Assembly (NCBI RefSeq): GCF_024868665.1
Contig: NC_079913.1
Coordinates: 8,374,879-8,438,878 of the forward strand
DNA from: Triplophysa rosa
Lineage: Eukaryota > Chordata > Actinopteri > Cypriniformes > Nemacheilidae
Reading direction: 5' to 3'
Length of the DNA stretch: 64,000 nt
The notes beneath the pieces were generated by a model. It ran no database searches. It worked only from the letters and a program-made list of their open reading frames with translations, and was not told where the DNA came from. The translations under genes were made by a program, and so were the position numbers. Positions 35,702 to 48,004 of the stretch are shown here, one piece after another (positions within the stretch are counted from its first letter, which is position 1; every line of letters begins with the position of its first letter).

Positions 35702-38165
35702 ATGTGAATTTTTGAGTTTATAAGTTTCACGCCTGTGAATGTATTTACATTTTCTGGCAATGCAGTCGCGAAGGCTTATCTTTTCAAACAAAGAGCTGCC
35801 TTCCTTCCCCTTCTCCTCGACTCCTATTCAAAAGGACCATTAATACCAAACCCAATGAGGGAAGGGCCGCCTAACCACAACATAGCTCCTATTCAACTTC
35901 TTTATTTACTGGCATTCAATCAAAATACAAGAAGTTCCCAAAGCACCCGCACAGGTAAACATATCAGTCAAGCTGTCTGATAAAATGCACATTAAATGTG
36001 GCTCACTGATTCTGGGTAAGAAAACAATTGGTGCTGTAATTGTCTGGGCTTGGTGAGTTTCCGTTGCATATTTTATGACTAACCTGTGGTCTTCTTTCCG
36101 AATGGAGGAGGCTGTCATCAGAGTCATGCATCCATTTTTCTTTTGATTACACATGCAAATGAGTTGCAGTTCTTTAAATTATTATTTTGCCGTTAAAATG
36201 AATGTACTGAAGGTTCTCTGATAGGTTTGCACAGTTATTTCTGATGCACGTTCCAATCTTTGCTACAATTCCATAACCCGGTCTGATGGTATATCTTACC
36301 AAAATGTTACTCCATTTCATATTCAGCTCATTTCATATTCATCTTCTTCTTCTGATCGATCAATTTTGTTATATATTCCTGACTGATTTTCCACATGTCC
36401 AAAGTCCTTGCCTTAAACTGGAACTGGACTTCCCGTCGCTTCTGGAGCTTCCCAGTTCCCATCTCCTAATGGTTAGTTTTTTTGTCAGTCACCTCCTAAC
36501 CACAACAGACCCTGTGTGTCTTTCCATGACCCTTTGAAGGCATTTTCTAGTATTTCTGGCAACCATATGCCTTCCTGGCTATTGAGTTTGCTTGGGTTTT
36601 TATAGATCCTAGAACCTGCTTGGATACCTGGTTTGTTTATTCTGTAGAAAAAATGTCCTTCAAACATACATTTCTTTCAACTGCACCATCAGATGCCGTT
36701 TGTATTCTTCCACCAACTGCTGGACTGCACACACAGGGGATTGTGGGATATCGTAGGCAGTAATGGACATGCCTGTAATGTTTGCACAAATTAACAGCAA
36801 TAGCCTATATGGTCCCGTCCTTGTAGGCATGATGATACGCAAGCATTCAATTAAAATGTGCCTTTATGTCTTTCAACCTCTGTATGCTACTTGTTAAGAC
36901 AGATTTTTAGACTTTAAACAGAGCATGTGTGTGTCATAGTCAAGATATCACATATGCAGTAATGCGAGGTGTATGAGATAAAGATGATGAGATATGACTT
37001 ATTAAAATACCTACCGTCTTATGATGTTAGGCATCTGAAGGGGCCTGTTATGTATTCAAATATTTCCTCTTGTGATGACTGGGAGTCATTTAGAAACTGC
37101 TTGTTTGTTAATGGCTATAATCTGAAATCATCTTGTCTTGTGTATAATGTCAATATTGTGCTTTTTCTCTCCCAATGGTTGACATCTGTCTATCGGTTCA
37201 AATCAATGTATAAATATCCAAGTTGGGTGAATAGTCTTTGTGTGGTTTTTAACTGTGTTCCTTAAAGGTTCTGTATGTAATATTACGGAGGATCTACTGA
37301 CAGAAATACAATATTATATACATAACTATGTCTTCAGAGGTGTATAACGAGCTTATATAATGAAGTGTTATGTCTTTATTACCTTAGAATGAGCTTTTTC
37401 TATCTACATACTGCGCGGGTCCCCTTGAATGGAATTCGCTATATTGTTCCTACAGTAGCCCTAAATAGACAAACTTCTCTACAGAGCGCGTTTTGTAAAT
37501 ACATTATCTCCTTTGTCAAAGAAGTGAAAACGAGACGACATCTTTGTCTTGTGAGAGCCGATGTAGTGCTTCAAAAGGGAGGGGTGGAGTGAGCCGTTGG
37601 TTGCAATTTTCAACCTCACCACTAGATGCCGCTAAAATCTCATTTCACCTATAAATAAGACACTGCAGATGTATTTAATGTACTGTAACTAAATGTAACT
37701 ATATTGTAAAATTCTAAATCGTCTGAATTGTACATTTAAAGCAGATCGGCTGATTGTAATAATGACTGGTAATTATTGATATTTTGGAAGTTTTACATTT
37801 GCATATCGATAACCATATTATTGGTTTATGATAGAATCAACTGCTCAGTTTTATGCTTTGTATATATATATATATAGTATGTGTTGGCTTTGAAAAACAA
37901 GTGTACATTCAGTAGTAACAAATAACAACATTTTAACACAATGCAGATTTTATCAAAACAAAACAGAACAAAGTGACAGAGACTGAAAACAAGGAAACAG
38001 ATCTGCATCAATTGCTTCTAATATTGCATGACATTTAAAAGCTTTAACACGAGGTAATTGTTGTAACAAATGGCATAGAAAGTGTGTAAGGTTTAGCTCC
38101 GTGACATGCTTAAAATAATTGACAAAACAGCCTTGTTCTTTTCAACAAAACTAATGAGCCATGTT
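34153..38165. other. Intergenic region upstream of spic
   Basis: About 4 kb without a supportable gene. Short reading frames up to about 98 codons lack splice context and family resemblance. Contains the CT repeat at 35647 and a short AT run near 37861-37876. Together with the hAT element and 39005-39936, it separates spic from dnajb9. Confidence 0.65.
35647..35698. repeat. (CT)n microsatellite
   Basis: About 50 bp of pure CT repeat upstream of spic. Confidence 0.95.
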
Positions 38166-38173
38166 CACGGAAT

Positions 38174-39004
38174 TAGGGATGCACCGAATGTTCGGCAACC
38201 GAACATGTTCGGCCGAAAATAGCAAAAAAGGCTGACTTGTGATACGATAAAGCAGCAACCAGCGCAGAGAGAGCGAGAGACGCGCGTGCGCTTTATTAAT
38301 GCAAACAACGCAAACATTTTGGAAGTGTGTGTGGAGCATTTTAAAGTGTCAGAGAAAGACACAGCATGGGACTTTGAAGTAAATTTTACTTCAGACGGAA
38401 GCGGGCTGTCTGACAGTAGCCCCGCCGCTCGCGAGATCCTGTGACATCACACAGTCGTCGCGTGCACTCAGTCCCCTGTACTAAACAACTTGTCAAAGTA
38501 TGTTCTGTGCACGAGTGCACCTTCTTAGAGAACAGTCATCTTTTGTGGGCGGAGTTTGGAGGAGAGACGTGAACTGATATGGTTGTCAGTCAGCATCAGT
38601 CAGAATGTAGCCTATAATAATCCAACAGTTTTCGTTTATTCGTATTTTTAGTTTATAGGCCTAATGTTGAATGACACTTTTTAATGAACTGTTTTGTTGT
38701 AGGGGTACAGAGTAACTTACATTACATTCTTTTAGCAGTCAGTTACAGGCCTAATATAGGCTATTCAATTTCAATTTTTTGTTTTAATTGACTTTGTTTT
38801 GCTCAATATTATTTTAAGTTGTATTGTATTTTATTGAAAAGCAAGACAAATTATAAAAAGCACATTTTGATCATTCAGTTTATGCAATAGTGAAAAAAAT
38901 GGCTAAATAAATAGAAGAAATGCAAAAAGCCATGTTCGGTGTTCGGCCAAGTGTTTCATTTTTATTCGGCTTCGGCCAAGAATTTTCATTTCGGTGCATC
39001 CCTA
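38174..39004. mobile_element. Nonautonomous hAT-type element (TAGGGATGCACCGA ends)
   Basis: An 831-bp element between spic and dnajb9. Left end TAGGGATGCACCGAATGTTC, right end TTCGGTGCATCCCTA. Flanks CACGGAAT (38166-38173) and CACAGAAT (39005-39012) match at 7 of 8. Subterminal TTCGGC motifs repeat in both orientations near each end, as expected for transposase binding sites. No intact transposase seen. Confidence 0.85.
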
Positions 39005-39936
39005 CACAGAATTATAAGGAGTGTAGAATATTTGGGTTTAACCTGAATGAATGTTTAAACATGGCTTGTTCTCATGTCATTTACAAAGTGCCCTCGGGTA
39101 ACTGTCCCAAAATCAACTTAGAAAATTACATGGAAATTAAACATGATCCCAAAGCTGATACAAAAGAGCAACCGTTTTACAGCATTTAATTTGATCCTAC
39201 CGTTGCTCTTTTTACCAGGAAAACCCTACAGCTAAGATCCCCAAACAGCAATGAAATTGCTATAATTATTGCACATGCAGGGGATTTCCCCATCAGAAGA
39301 GCCACAGCTTGCTTGGGTGTCATGTTAGCTGAGATGGAAGATATGTATATCGATGAAGATATATGCTTGTTAAGAACATTAACATTATTAATATAGTATA
39401 CAACAACAGCAATTAAAGAGATTGCTATCAACATTGTGCAACATTTAGCAACAATTCAGTCAAACACACGGAAACTAACTTAACAGTACAAGTTTTCTGA
39501 ATTGTAAAGCTCAGGATACAATACAATCATGTCTTTAAAGGGCCCCAGATTTAAACCAATGTAAAAACTATATATGTTTTAATTTGAGATGAATTCTAAA
39601 GCCTTCATTACAAATTTAGGAGAACTTAAGTTATTAATAACCAGATTAAAGTGCTAATTTAACCTCAGGTCTTTGAATTCACAGTGATAATGTTGAAGAC
39701 TAAATATTTTTTTCCCTGTGGTTTATGTTTATCGTGAATATATTGTGTATGTAGTTAAGCATGCATTCTGGTTATTTTGTTTCATTTAGGTTTTCTAAAC
39801 TAAGGAGATGTGCGATTCTTATCGAAGACTTTACAGAGGTAATAAACACTGACTCGAAACAAACAAACAAAAAGATAATTATTTTCTATTTCACAAACAC
39901 AACCCACATGCTTCATTTCCACATTAAGGTTTTAAA

Positions 39937-40688
39937 TCAGGAGCAGTCGGTGTACGTAGTAACCATGTTGCCCCTTCGTTCTGTGACGGTCCTACAATGC
40001 TGTTTTCCAGAACTGTGAAACTTGCTCTGAGTCCTTGTTTGGTGTCCATCAAACGAAAACATTCTTTCCATGTCCTCAAACATATCATCAAACATACCGC
40101 CACCAAAAGAGCTTTGAAAGTGTCTTCTGTGCGTCTCCTCCTGAGCCTGAAAGTGGCTCTCGAAATGTCTTTTATTGTGGGAGTGAGGATTGTGTCCAAA
40201 GCCATTGAACAAATCGTCAAAATTAAAGCTGAACGGTTGACGGAAGTGGTCGCCGCCTCCTCTCGTGCCTTTCCCGGAGAATGGACTGTTCCTCATCTGA
40301 TCATACTCCTGCCTTCGCTTGTCATCTGATAATGTTTCGTATGCTGCAAATAAACAACAAAATCAGATGTTTGAACGACTTCTGACCATTCGAATGGAAT
40401 GTGGCACATCACATGACCGACACATAAAAGTTTAGAAAGGTGTGTCGTGAATGCGTCACTGACAGGGAACTCACCCTCTGCAATCTCTCTGAACTTTGCC
40501 TCAGCGTCTGGGCTTTTGTTTTTGTCGGGGTGATACCTCATGGCTAATTTGTGGAAGGCTTTTTTGATCTGACGATCAGATGCGTCTTTGGGTACGCCCA
40601 GTATCTCATAGTAGTCTTTGTCTGCCAGAATCAGCTCTGTGATGAGCAGAACGCACACAGCTGTTAACACCGAATGAGCTGTCGCCAT
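39937..40688 (-). CDS. dnajb9: DnaJ homolog subfamily B member 9 (ERdj4)
   Basis: ER-lumen J-domain co-chaperone of BiP that acts in ER-associated degradation and represses IRE1. Coding exons are 40475-40688 and 39937-40343, joined in phase 1, giving 206 residues. Residues 1-23 are a hydrophobic signal or anchor segment ending ELILA. The J domain runs from about 26 to 90 with the catalytic HPD at 53-55 ([16 protein letters not shown]). A Gly/Phe-containing region and [11 protein letters not shown] follow, then the family tail [18 protein letters not shown] and [20 protein letters not shown]. Exon 2 begins at 40702 with 14 nt of 5' UTR. The tail lacks the GQ that ends human DNAJB9, since TGA follows directly. 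Teleosts may carry two copies (a/b); I cannot say which this is. Confidence 0.95.
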
Positions 40689-41309
40689 ATCTGCTGCCAG
40701 ACCTGTAAACAGGAAGGAAATGGTGTTCACAGTTAATTTGTGATGTTTGTGTCAGGAGGCCTGCCACAAAAGGCTGTCATAAAACATACTCACAGTCACA
40801 GAGAAAAAGTTTAAAAACTAGCTGTTTTCTTAAAAAAAACTAGGGATTAGGGATTTAAATGATGTATTACATATATTTGTCTCAGGTGTTATTCAACTGG
40901 AATAATAAAAATAGACACATGAATGACATGACAGGCTAAGAGTACAGAACTCCAAAATAGTCTTTCTCTCTCTCTGTCTGTCTATCTCAGACTCCACTGA
41001 GTCTCGTTTCGCTTTAGCAAAAAAAGTTAAATATTACATTTCCGATTTTGCTTGCCCATGTGGTTAACTCTAATGTCTACATAATAATATCTGTCATTGA
41101 AGTCAAAACTATAAATATTTAAAAAAGTTTATCGTTTCATACGTTACGCACGACATGACAGACGTATTGTATAACAAATCTAAGCAATTCTGTTACAAAA
41201 CGAACTGCTCTAAGAAATTGATTGGCATTTTAATCGTAATAAAAAATCGATCTTGTTACAACTAAAACATTATATGTTTAAGAAGGTAAAAACTTTTTTT
41301 TTTACTTAC

Positions 41310-41560
41310 TCTAGCCTAGCAAGCAATGGTCTTTCTCCCAAAGTTACAGACGAACAGAAGGTCGCTCTCAGCGAGCTTTCTGACAGCGCAAAAGTCAATG
41401 TACCACGACTCGCAACGCGATTGGTCGAATTCGGCGAGAAATGACTTGAAGCGGTTTGATTGGTCCAGATCGGCGAGCACATGGCACGCTACTCCCCGCG
41501 TCACTTCCCGATGGTGTAGGCGGAAGTTGTGTGAGAATTGACTGCGCGCGTGCGATGATA
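41310..41560 (-). promoter_or_regulatory. dnajb9: dnajb9 noncoding first exon and CCAAT-box promoter
   Basis: A GTAAGT donor at 41309-41304 (minus) probably ends a 5' UTR exon that splices to the acceptor at 40703-40704. Upstream, two CCAAT boxes on the minus strand lie at 41420-41424 and 41459-41463 in a locally CpG-rich stretch. DNAJB9 is an unfolded-protein-response gene, so I looked for CCAAT-N9-CCACG (ERSE) and ATTGG-N-CCACG (ERSE-II) and found neither in exact form. The exon start is not determined. Confidence 0.45.
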
Positions 41561-41772
41561 CTGCGCTTTAAAACAGTGTAAAAACAGAGGATGCTGCTTT
41601 CAGAAGACGAAAGAATTAGACTTTATTTGTGTCTGAACCTGCGTAATGATCCTGAAATATGATATTTAAGCGTTTGGACCATGAATAAGACCATGAACAG
41701 TTTAAGAAATAAGACACTTCCAGCACAAGCACGCGTTTTATTAATGCATTTGTCTGTTACTTAAATTCTACA

Positions 41773-42214
41773 CTATATGTGACCCTGGACGATAAAACCA
41801 GTATTAAGGGTCAATTTATTGAGATTTAGATTTTTACAGCATCCGAAAGTTGAATAAACAAGCTTTTCTATTGATGTATGGGTTGTTAGGGTAGGACCAT
41901 ATCTGGCGGAGATACAACCGTTTAAAACTCTGGAATCTGAGGGTGCCAAAAAGTCAAAATATTGAGAAAATTCTATTTGAAGTTGTTAATCAAAGGCACT
42001 GTAGCAGGCCAACCACTCACAAAAATAAAATTTTGATATATTTACGATAGGAAATTTACAAAATATCTTCAATATCATCCTTACTTAATATCATAATGAT
42101 TTTTGGCATAAAATAAAAATTGATACTTTTGACCCATACAATGTATTTTTGGCTTTTATTAAAAATGTTCCTGTGCTACTTAAGACTGGTTTTGCAATCC
42201 AGGGTCACATATAG
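41773..42214. mobile_element. MITE with 16-bp perfect inverted ends (TATGTGACCCTGG family)
   Basis: Left end CTATATGTGACCCTGG, right end CCAGGGTCACATATAG, a perfect 16-bp inverted repeat around 410 bp of AT-rich sequence. It lies between the dnajb9 promoter and the receptor pseudogene. A TA or TATA target duplication may be hidden in the palindromic ends. Confidence 0.85.
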
Positions 42215-43070
42215 CCAAAAGTATGTGGACACACACACACACATACATTTACTCATTCTCATGTTACTCCAAACCCGCATGGATTTCTTTTTTCAGTAGA
42301 ACACAACACAAAAACAGAAATGCTTGCTACCAATTTTACAGCAACAGTCTGGCCAGGGCCCTTCCATCTGACAATATCCCTGTGCACAAAACGAGTTTTG
42401 TAAAGAAATTGTTGACTGTCTAGTGTAGAAAAACTTGACAGGCTGCACAAAGCCCACCTTTTGGTGTCAATTTAACTGTAGACTACAAGCCAGACCGCCA
42501 CTCAATATCAGTGACTTTTACACGGGTGTACCGTACTTTTGGAACATAGAAAGGTCCATTACAAATTAGTTTGTTTTGATTGGAATTACTGAAATAGTTA
42601 AACATGTTTATCAAAAGGTGTTGTCCATATACAGTACCTTTGACTATGTACTGTACTGTATGTATGGATCGAAAACATGAAACATCAGTTCTAAACTTAG
42701 GTGATATGTTTATGACATAAATAGATATTATACTGTATATTAAAACATCTAGCACTGTTTCTAGATTACCAAGCAAATGTGTGACATTGACCATGTTAAC
42801 TCCTTTGCACAGAAATGATCTTTGGAACATAACATGGATGTAGCACAAATTATGGAATCCGTGGCAGTCTGAGAGCCATTGAGGAATACCATACAAGTAT
42901 ACTAAGAAATTCTGATATTTTGTATACATTTTAGTTTAATGTATCAATCCAATTGCCATGCTTATCATTTCTAATTAAATATTTGCATAACATTTAAAAA
43001 GTCTAAAACAGAAGCATTTTATTTTAGTGGACTTGCAGACTTCACTATATAGCCTATACGTTTGATTTAC

Positions 43071-43740
43071 CTTGTGTGGGTGCACTGTTTGGACTCCATG
43101 CTGACCACAGCTGGACAACAAAAAACGGGCTCCAGCACAGGGTGTACACCGGGATGATAACAAATGTCATTTTGACAGTCTTCAACATAGCGTTGGATAT
43201 CCATTTAATGCTGGAGCACCCATCACATGTGCTGCCCTGCAAAGTTTTCCTCTTCATGTTAAAATAAATCCCCGCGCATATCTTTATATGACAATACATC
43301 AAGATCATGGCTGGGAGGACAAACACCGACAAAGTAATATGTTCTGCCTCCCCAGGGTTCAATAAACGTTGCCCAACAGTCGTAAACGCTCTTCTCAACT
43401 TCTTGGAGAGAAAAGATGAACATCTGTTGCGCGCTAAACGCCAAAAGAGATGAGCCACGCCACGCTTAGCAACATATCTACGGAACGACCCTCTTAAAAA
43501 CGATACCATGGGTTTGCACACTGCGTGATAGCGATCTATGGTCATAACCACTATCATGTATGTGGATGCGAACATTCCGACCACTGAAGATACTTCACTG
43601 ATCTGCACACAAAATCAGAGCCTCTGAATCGGTGCGTAATTTCCATGGATAGCTGCGGTAGGACTTGGAAAAAAGCGACCACCAGGTCAGCCAGGCACCG
43701 GTGCAGAAGAAACAACTGGGTTCGAGTGCGTCTCTTCCGA
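43071..43740 (-). pseudogene. V2-type vasotocin/vasopressin receptor pseudogene
   Basis: Reading the minus strand in three frames gives consecutive pieces of a class A receptor. TM2 is [15 protein letters not shown] and the first extracellular loop is [12 protein letters not shown]3 is [20 protein letters not shown]. Loop and TM4-5 material is [20 protein letters not shown], then [20 protein letters not shown]6 is VKMTFVIIPVYTLCWSPFF, then VQLWSAW. DRYHAVCKP and the TM6 CWSPFF motif place it with V2-type arginine-vasotocin receptors. The frame changes near 43584, 43437-43445 and 43340, and the TM4 region is shortened. The piece ends at a donor-like AAG/GTAAAT at 43071, where V2 receptors have their conserved intron. 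I found neither TM1 upstream nor a TM7 exon downstream. A functional receptor is unlikely; several sequencing errors are the alternative. Confidence 0.75.
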
Positions 43741-44572
43741 GACTTCTCATTTAGTGTATCGACTCATGTTCGGTCTTACACCACCCTGCGGATCACAGGA
43801 CCCCTAGACTTTAAAGTCAGCCCACTCTATCAGCAGCAAAAAATCACAATCTGCCAGACACAAACGCCTGCAAATATCATTTTAAGATAAGGAAAAAGCT
43901 ATGTTTGTACTTAAATTGCATGTCTAGAATGCACCCAGGCATCAAAACATAATTTGAATAGACAATATTCTACAGACGTAAATCAGTTTTCAAATAAAAC
44001 ACACGAAAAAGGACTTAAACATAAAACATACCAATATTAGCAATTAATAATGAAATTTGGCTTAATAATAATAAAATAAATCGAAACATTGAAAACACTC
44101 AAATTTAGGTAGATTTAAAAAAAACAAGAATATTAAAGTACATATCAAGCCATCAAAACGGACTTAAAACATAAACAAAACATATTACATATAAAAATGG
44201 AGAATTAAAACAATGAAAAAACAAACAATTTAAGAAATATCATCTGTACTTTATACTCCAAAATTTTTAATGGTCTAAAATGATTTATTATTATTATTTA
44301 AATACAATAATTAAAAAGAATAAATTAACGCATTTAGACGCATCCTTTTTGTCATTAGGAGAATTTTAATGAGGAAATCTCCATACTATGCAAGTGTGCA
44401 ATTTTGTAAGCATCATATTTTAATCTCGAATTGTAGTTTCTTTAGTGAAGAATGAAAAGCCGATGTTTAGCCTCGATTCTATGTTTAGTATTTTGTGGTC
44501 TGCCTCGTTACAGCTGACTTTACCCAACTCTGCATTACCTCATCGCGTCATGTGACTAAATGGCGCTTCGCA
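43741..44572. other. AT-rich spacer between receptor pseudogene and apaf1
   Basis: About 830 bp, mostly A/T-rich from 43880 on. I searched the minus strand here for TM1 of the receptor and found nothing recognisable. No gene seen. Confidence 0.6.
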
Positions 44573-44760
44573 ATTGGTCAGAGCGAACCGAGGAAGTTGT
44601 TTGTGTTTAGGAGCAGGAAGCGTAATGTTTGTAGGTGCGGACAATTGAGATTTCAACATCTAGCGGTTTTTTAATGTAACACAACTGAAAATAATTCATA
44701 TCAGTCTACCAAGAAATATTTTTTCAATTTCCTCGTTATTCTGCGGGAAGCACGGTATCT
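44573..44760 (+). promoter_or_regulatory. apaf1: apaf1 promoter and noncoding exon 1
   Basis: A strong GTAAGT donor starts at 44761 and precedes intron 1, so the noncoding first exon should end at 44760. Just upstream are an inverted CCAAT box (ATTGG at 44573-44577), a TGGCGC element resembling half of an E2F site just before it, and an ETS-like GAGGAAG. Mammalian APAF1 is an E2F and p53 target; the E2F resemblance here is short and could be chance. Exon start is not determined. Confidence 0.5.
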
Positions 44761-45070
44761 GTAAGTATATTTTATCTTTTAGAAAGAACTTTACTTTTCT
44801 TGTCTTGTTAAGGTAACGTAAGTTATCTGATCAGTTAACAGTTTCTGTATGACAGGGTGCGTCTAATAAACCACACCGAGCTCGAGCTGGTACATGTGTT
44901 AAAACTTTATTTTGTTTTCAGCTTGATAGTAACGTTAGTATCTTAACTGAATGACATTTAGTTTTTGACGCGGGCAAGTATTTACAACATTATGTATTAT
45001 TTGTCAAGTAAGAGTCCGACACAGTGCTTGTTTTTTATTTAATAAAATTACAGTACGACTGTGTGTCCAG

Positions 45071-45517
45071 CAGAGGTGGGACCAAGTCATTGTATTGCAA
45101 GTCATAAGTAAGTCTCAAGTCCCGAGTCAAGTCCCAAGTCAAGACAGACAAGTCCCGAGTCAAGTCCCAAGTCAAGACAGACAAGTCCCAAGTCAAGACA
45201 GACAAGTCCCAAGTCAAGTCCCAAGTCCTACAGTTTGAGTTTAGAGTCCTTTCGAGTCCCTTTAAAGCGAACCCGGTGTATAGAGAGATGTATGGCTTAA
45301 TGCGTTGTAATAGCCTTACACTACTAGCATTTGTCGTTAGAAACACATCAAATATTTTCAGTTCTTAAAAAAAAACCCTAAATGTAATAATCATTTTAAC
45401 CTAAGGAGGCCGCCATGTTCTTTTTCGATGACGTAAACTGGTTGCAAGCACAGCTAGGCAGCCAAACTAAACACCGACACACTAATCAGTTCTTCAGTAA
45501 ATATAAGGTTCTGTAGG

Positions 45518-45576
<59 letters not shown>

Positions 45577-47222
45577 AACAATGTTCACAGCAAGGAAGAA
45601 GGAGGAGGGAACCGGCGAACGTTGAACAACAAAACTTTAATAAAATAAACAAACAACAAAACGAAAGTAAAATGCCGGCAGCTCCCTCAAGGTCGACTGC
45701 CGGTCACACATAATAAAACATAACGTAAAGTCCAGGCCTGGTTCTCTCTCGTCCTTTACTGTTGTCGCTCCTGCTTTTATATAATGCTAAAAGAAGAAAG
45801 AAAATAAAGACGCTATTTGGTGTATTTTCCTACATTTTAATATTGTTTGTCAGAAACAACACAAACATGCATATTAATAACCAAAATCATTTCGAATTTA
45901 TCATATACACGATGTTTTAGCCATTATACAATGCATTTTATCCAGATTTTGACTTTTTGATGTTGATTTATCAACATCAGTAGCCTAACGTTATTGTCTT
46001 CTCTCCCTCGGTCATTAGCTGACGGGGGCTAATATTCACGTGTGCTCTAATACAGAATAAATAACCAAACCGCAAGCATTATTATTGTGTTTATCAGTAT
46101 ATTCTCATAATGTATAAAGTATACGATTATGGTGGATGCTGATGTCTTAAATAGTCTTAAATGTCTCAAAGGCGGTAGTTTAAAGCTATGATTTAATGCA
46201 CGCTCACCTTGAACAGACGTCTAATACTGAACGCGTTCTTTTATGGCTGGCAGGCTGGCTTGTGTCAAGAGGACATACCGCCACCTACTGTCCCTGTGTG
46301 TTTGTATATCTGATCTTATGTTTTACGTGTCATATTTTACTGTTATATATGGAAAACGTGTGTGCTTCGCTGTTGCGAAAGAGAACAGGTTTAGGTCGCA
46401 ACCATTTGACATCACGGATTCTGACGCAAAAAATTGCGGCCTCCTAGTAAAAATATTTTTTCAAAGTTTATGAATACTGTGACAGTTACACTGTTTTTTT
46501 ATTTCACAATTATAAAGTCAATGCCATTGTTCATATATTAAGCCATACATCGCTATATACCCAGGGATCCTTTTAACGTGTTTGCAATGTAACGTTAACA
46601 GTGAGTTTACAGTCTCATTGATTTAACTATGCAGCTAACAAAGTTACTTAGCCGATAAGCTAACGTTAGCGTCATTCAAAACTTACCGTTCTTTGTGCAA
46701 CTTCAAATGTCGAACGAAGTTAGAAGTTGTTGCGTCTCCATCTTTAATCTTCGACCCGTATGTTTTGCATATTGCAGTTCGTTTTTTGTTGACCACCTCG
46801 TAGTTTTTATACCCTGAACGAAACTATCTTTGGTATCATTTTTGCCAACTGGCGCGTTGTTTGACAGTTCTTCTTCATTGGTTGTCCTGCAATTTGATTG
46901 GATGGATACTGTCGGATCAAAACAACGTGGATCTAAATTGATTAGATGTTGTGCCGACAGCACACACACAGATGCACATAAACACAGAGAGAGATAGAGC
47001 GGTCCACGTCAACATACTTTTTAATCTTTGGGTTTTGGGGAAAGTAGCAAGTCTTTTCAAGTCAAAAGGCTCAAGTCCAAGTGAAGTCACGAGTTACTGA
47101 TGTTAAAGTCCAAGTCGAGTTGCAAGTCTCTTTACATTTTGTCAAGTCGAGTCAAAAGTCATCAAATTCATGACTCGAGTCTGATTCGAGTCCAAGTCAT
47201 GTGACTCGAGTCCACACCTCTG
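45071..47222 (-). mobile_element. hAT transposon relic with BED-finger exon, in apaf1 intron 1
   Basis: A 2152-bp insertion. Ends are CAGAGGTGGGACC on the left and, at the right, CCACACCTCTG, its inverted counterpart. Both flanks are GTGTCCAG (45063-45070 and 47223-47230), a perfect 8-bp target duplication. Near both ends AAGTC/CAAGTC motifs repeat, with a tandem array of about 30-35 bp units at 45110-45230. On the minus strand 46687-46830 encodes a BED zinc-finger-like piece (KKRTAICKTYGSKIKDGDA, then TTSNFVRHLKLHKER) ending at a GTAAGT donor; one expected Cys is Tyr. The rest of the transposase is missing, so it cannot move by itself. Confidence 0.88.
45519..45577. repeat. (AT)n(GT)n compound microsatellite
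   Basis: About 30 bp of AT followed by about 27 bp of GT, inside the hAT relic in apaf1 intron 1. Confidence 0.93.
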
Positions 47223-47603
47223 GTGTCCAGTGTCCACATATGTTAGTGTTGTTCTTGTTTTAAATTATAATAAGATTATCAGTTAACATCTTGACAGTGC
47301 GGAACAGGCTTGCTTTAGTTTGGGTTTTGGAACAGGCTTGTTTGGGTTTAGAGCTAATAAAATCTTATTTTGGAAATCATATAAAATTGGCAATAATAAG
47401 AATAAAGTGCCTAAACGTGTGACTGGTGCATACTGAATAATATCAATATGATCATTATATGGACGTAATTTTTCCATCTGTTAAATTTTCCTATGGACCA
47501 ATAATGACTTGCTTCATTAAAAAAATGTTTATTTAAACGCTTAATGTATTCTTTCCTGTTAACGTATGGTGATCCCTAGAAGAGAGCTGCGGCTTATGTG
47601 GAG

Positions 47604-48004
47604 ATGGAGGAACGGGCCCGCAGCTGTCTGCTGCGCTCCAGAGAAAGAATGGAGCTGGACATCAAAGCGTCCTACCTGATGGATCACATGATCAGCGACG
47701 GGATCCTGACAAACGATGAAGAACAGAGGGTTAACAGCAAGGTCTGTTGTACTTGATGTTGCAATACAAGTGGGTTGATAAAATGACCTAACAGCATTGT
47801 CTCTGCTTCTTTAGGCCACCAGGAAAGAGCAGGCTGCAGCTCTGCTGGATGTACTGTTGAGGAAAGACAACAGGGCCTACATCTCTTTCTACAATGCTCT
47901 GATCAGAGAGAGTTATGGAGATCTGGCCAGCCTCCTTCATAATGACCTGCCTCTGCTCAGCCCTGAGGGAGAGAGAAGCTTTGCGGATGGAGTGTCCCCC
48001 TCTG
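47604..48004 (+). CDS. apaf1: apaf1 CARD exons
   Basis: Exons 47604-47741 and 47815-48004 (the exon itself starts at 47580 with 24 nt of 5' UTR) encode the N-terminal caspase-recruitment domain. It starts MEERARSCLLRSRERMELDI, followed by KASYLMDHMISDGILT and DNRAYISFYNALIRESY. The spacing matches human Apaf-1, whose CARD pairs with the procaspase-9 CARD. Exon 3 ends in phase 1. Confidence 0.95.

Noticed and set aside
36286..37592. Several plus-strand frames of 75-98 codons between spic and dnajb9
   Set aside because: AT-rich, no resemblance to known proteins, no phase-compatible neighbours; expected by chance in intergenic DNA.
41401..41470. Possible ER-stress response element at the dnajb9 promoter
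   Set aside because: CCACG and ATTGG occur close together, but in an orientation and spacing that do not fit CCAAT-N9-CCACG or ERSE-II.
42483..42929. 148-codon minus-strand frame downstream of the receptor pseudogene, considered as its missing TM7 exon
   Set aside because: It lacks the NPxxY-type motif and the expected acceptor. Part of it (about 42780-42850) is a dispersed sequence that recurs near 55382.
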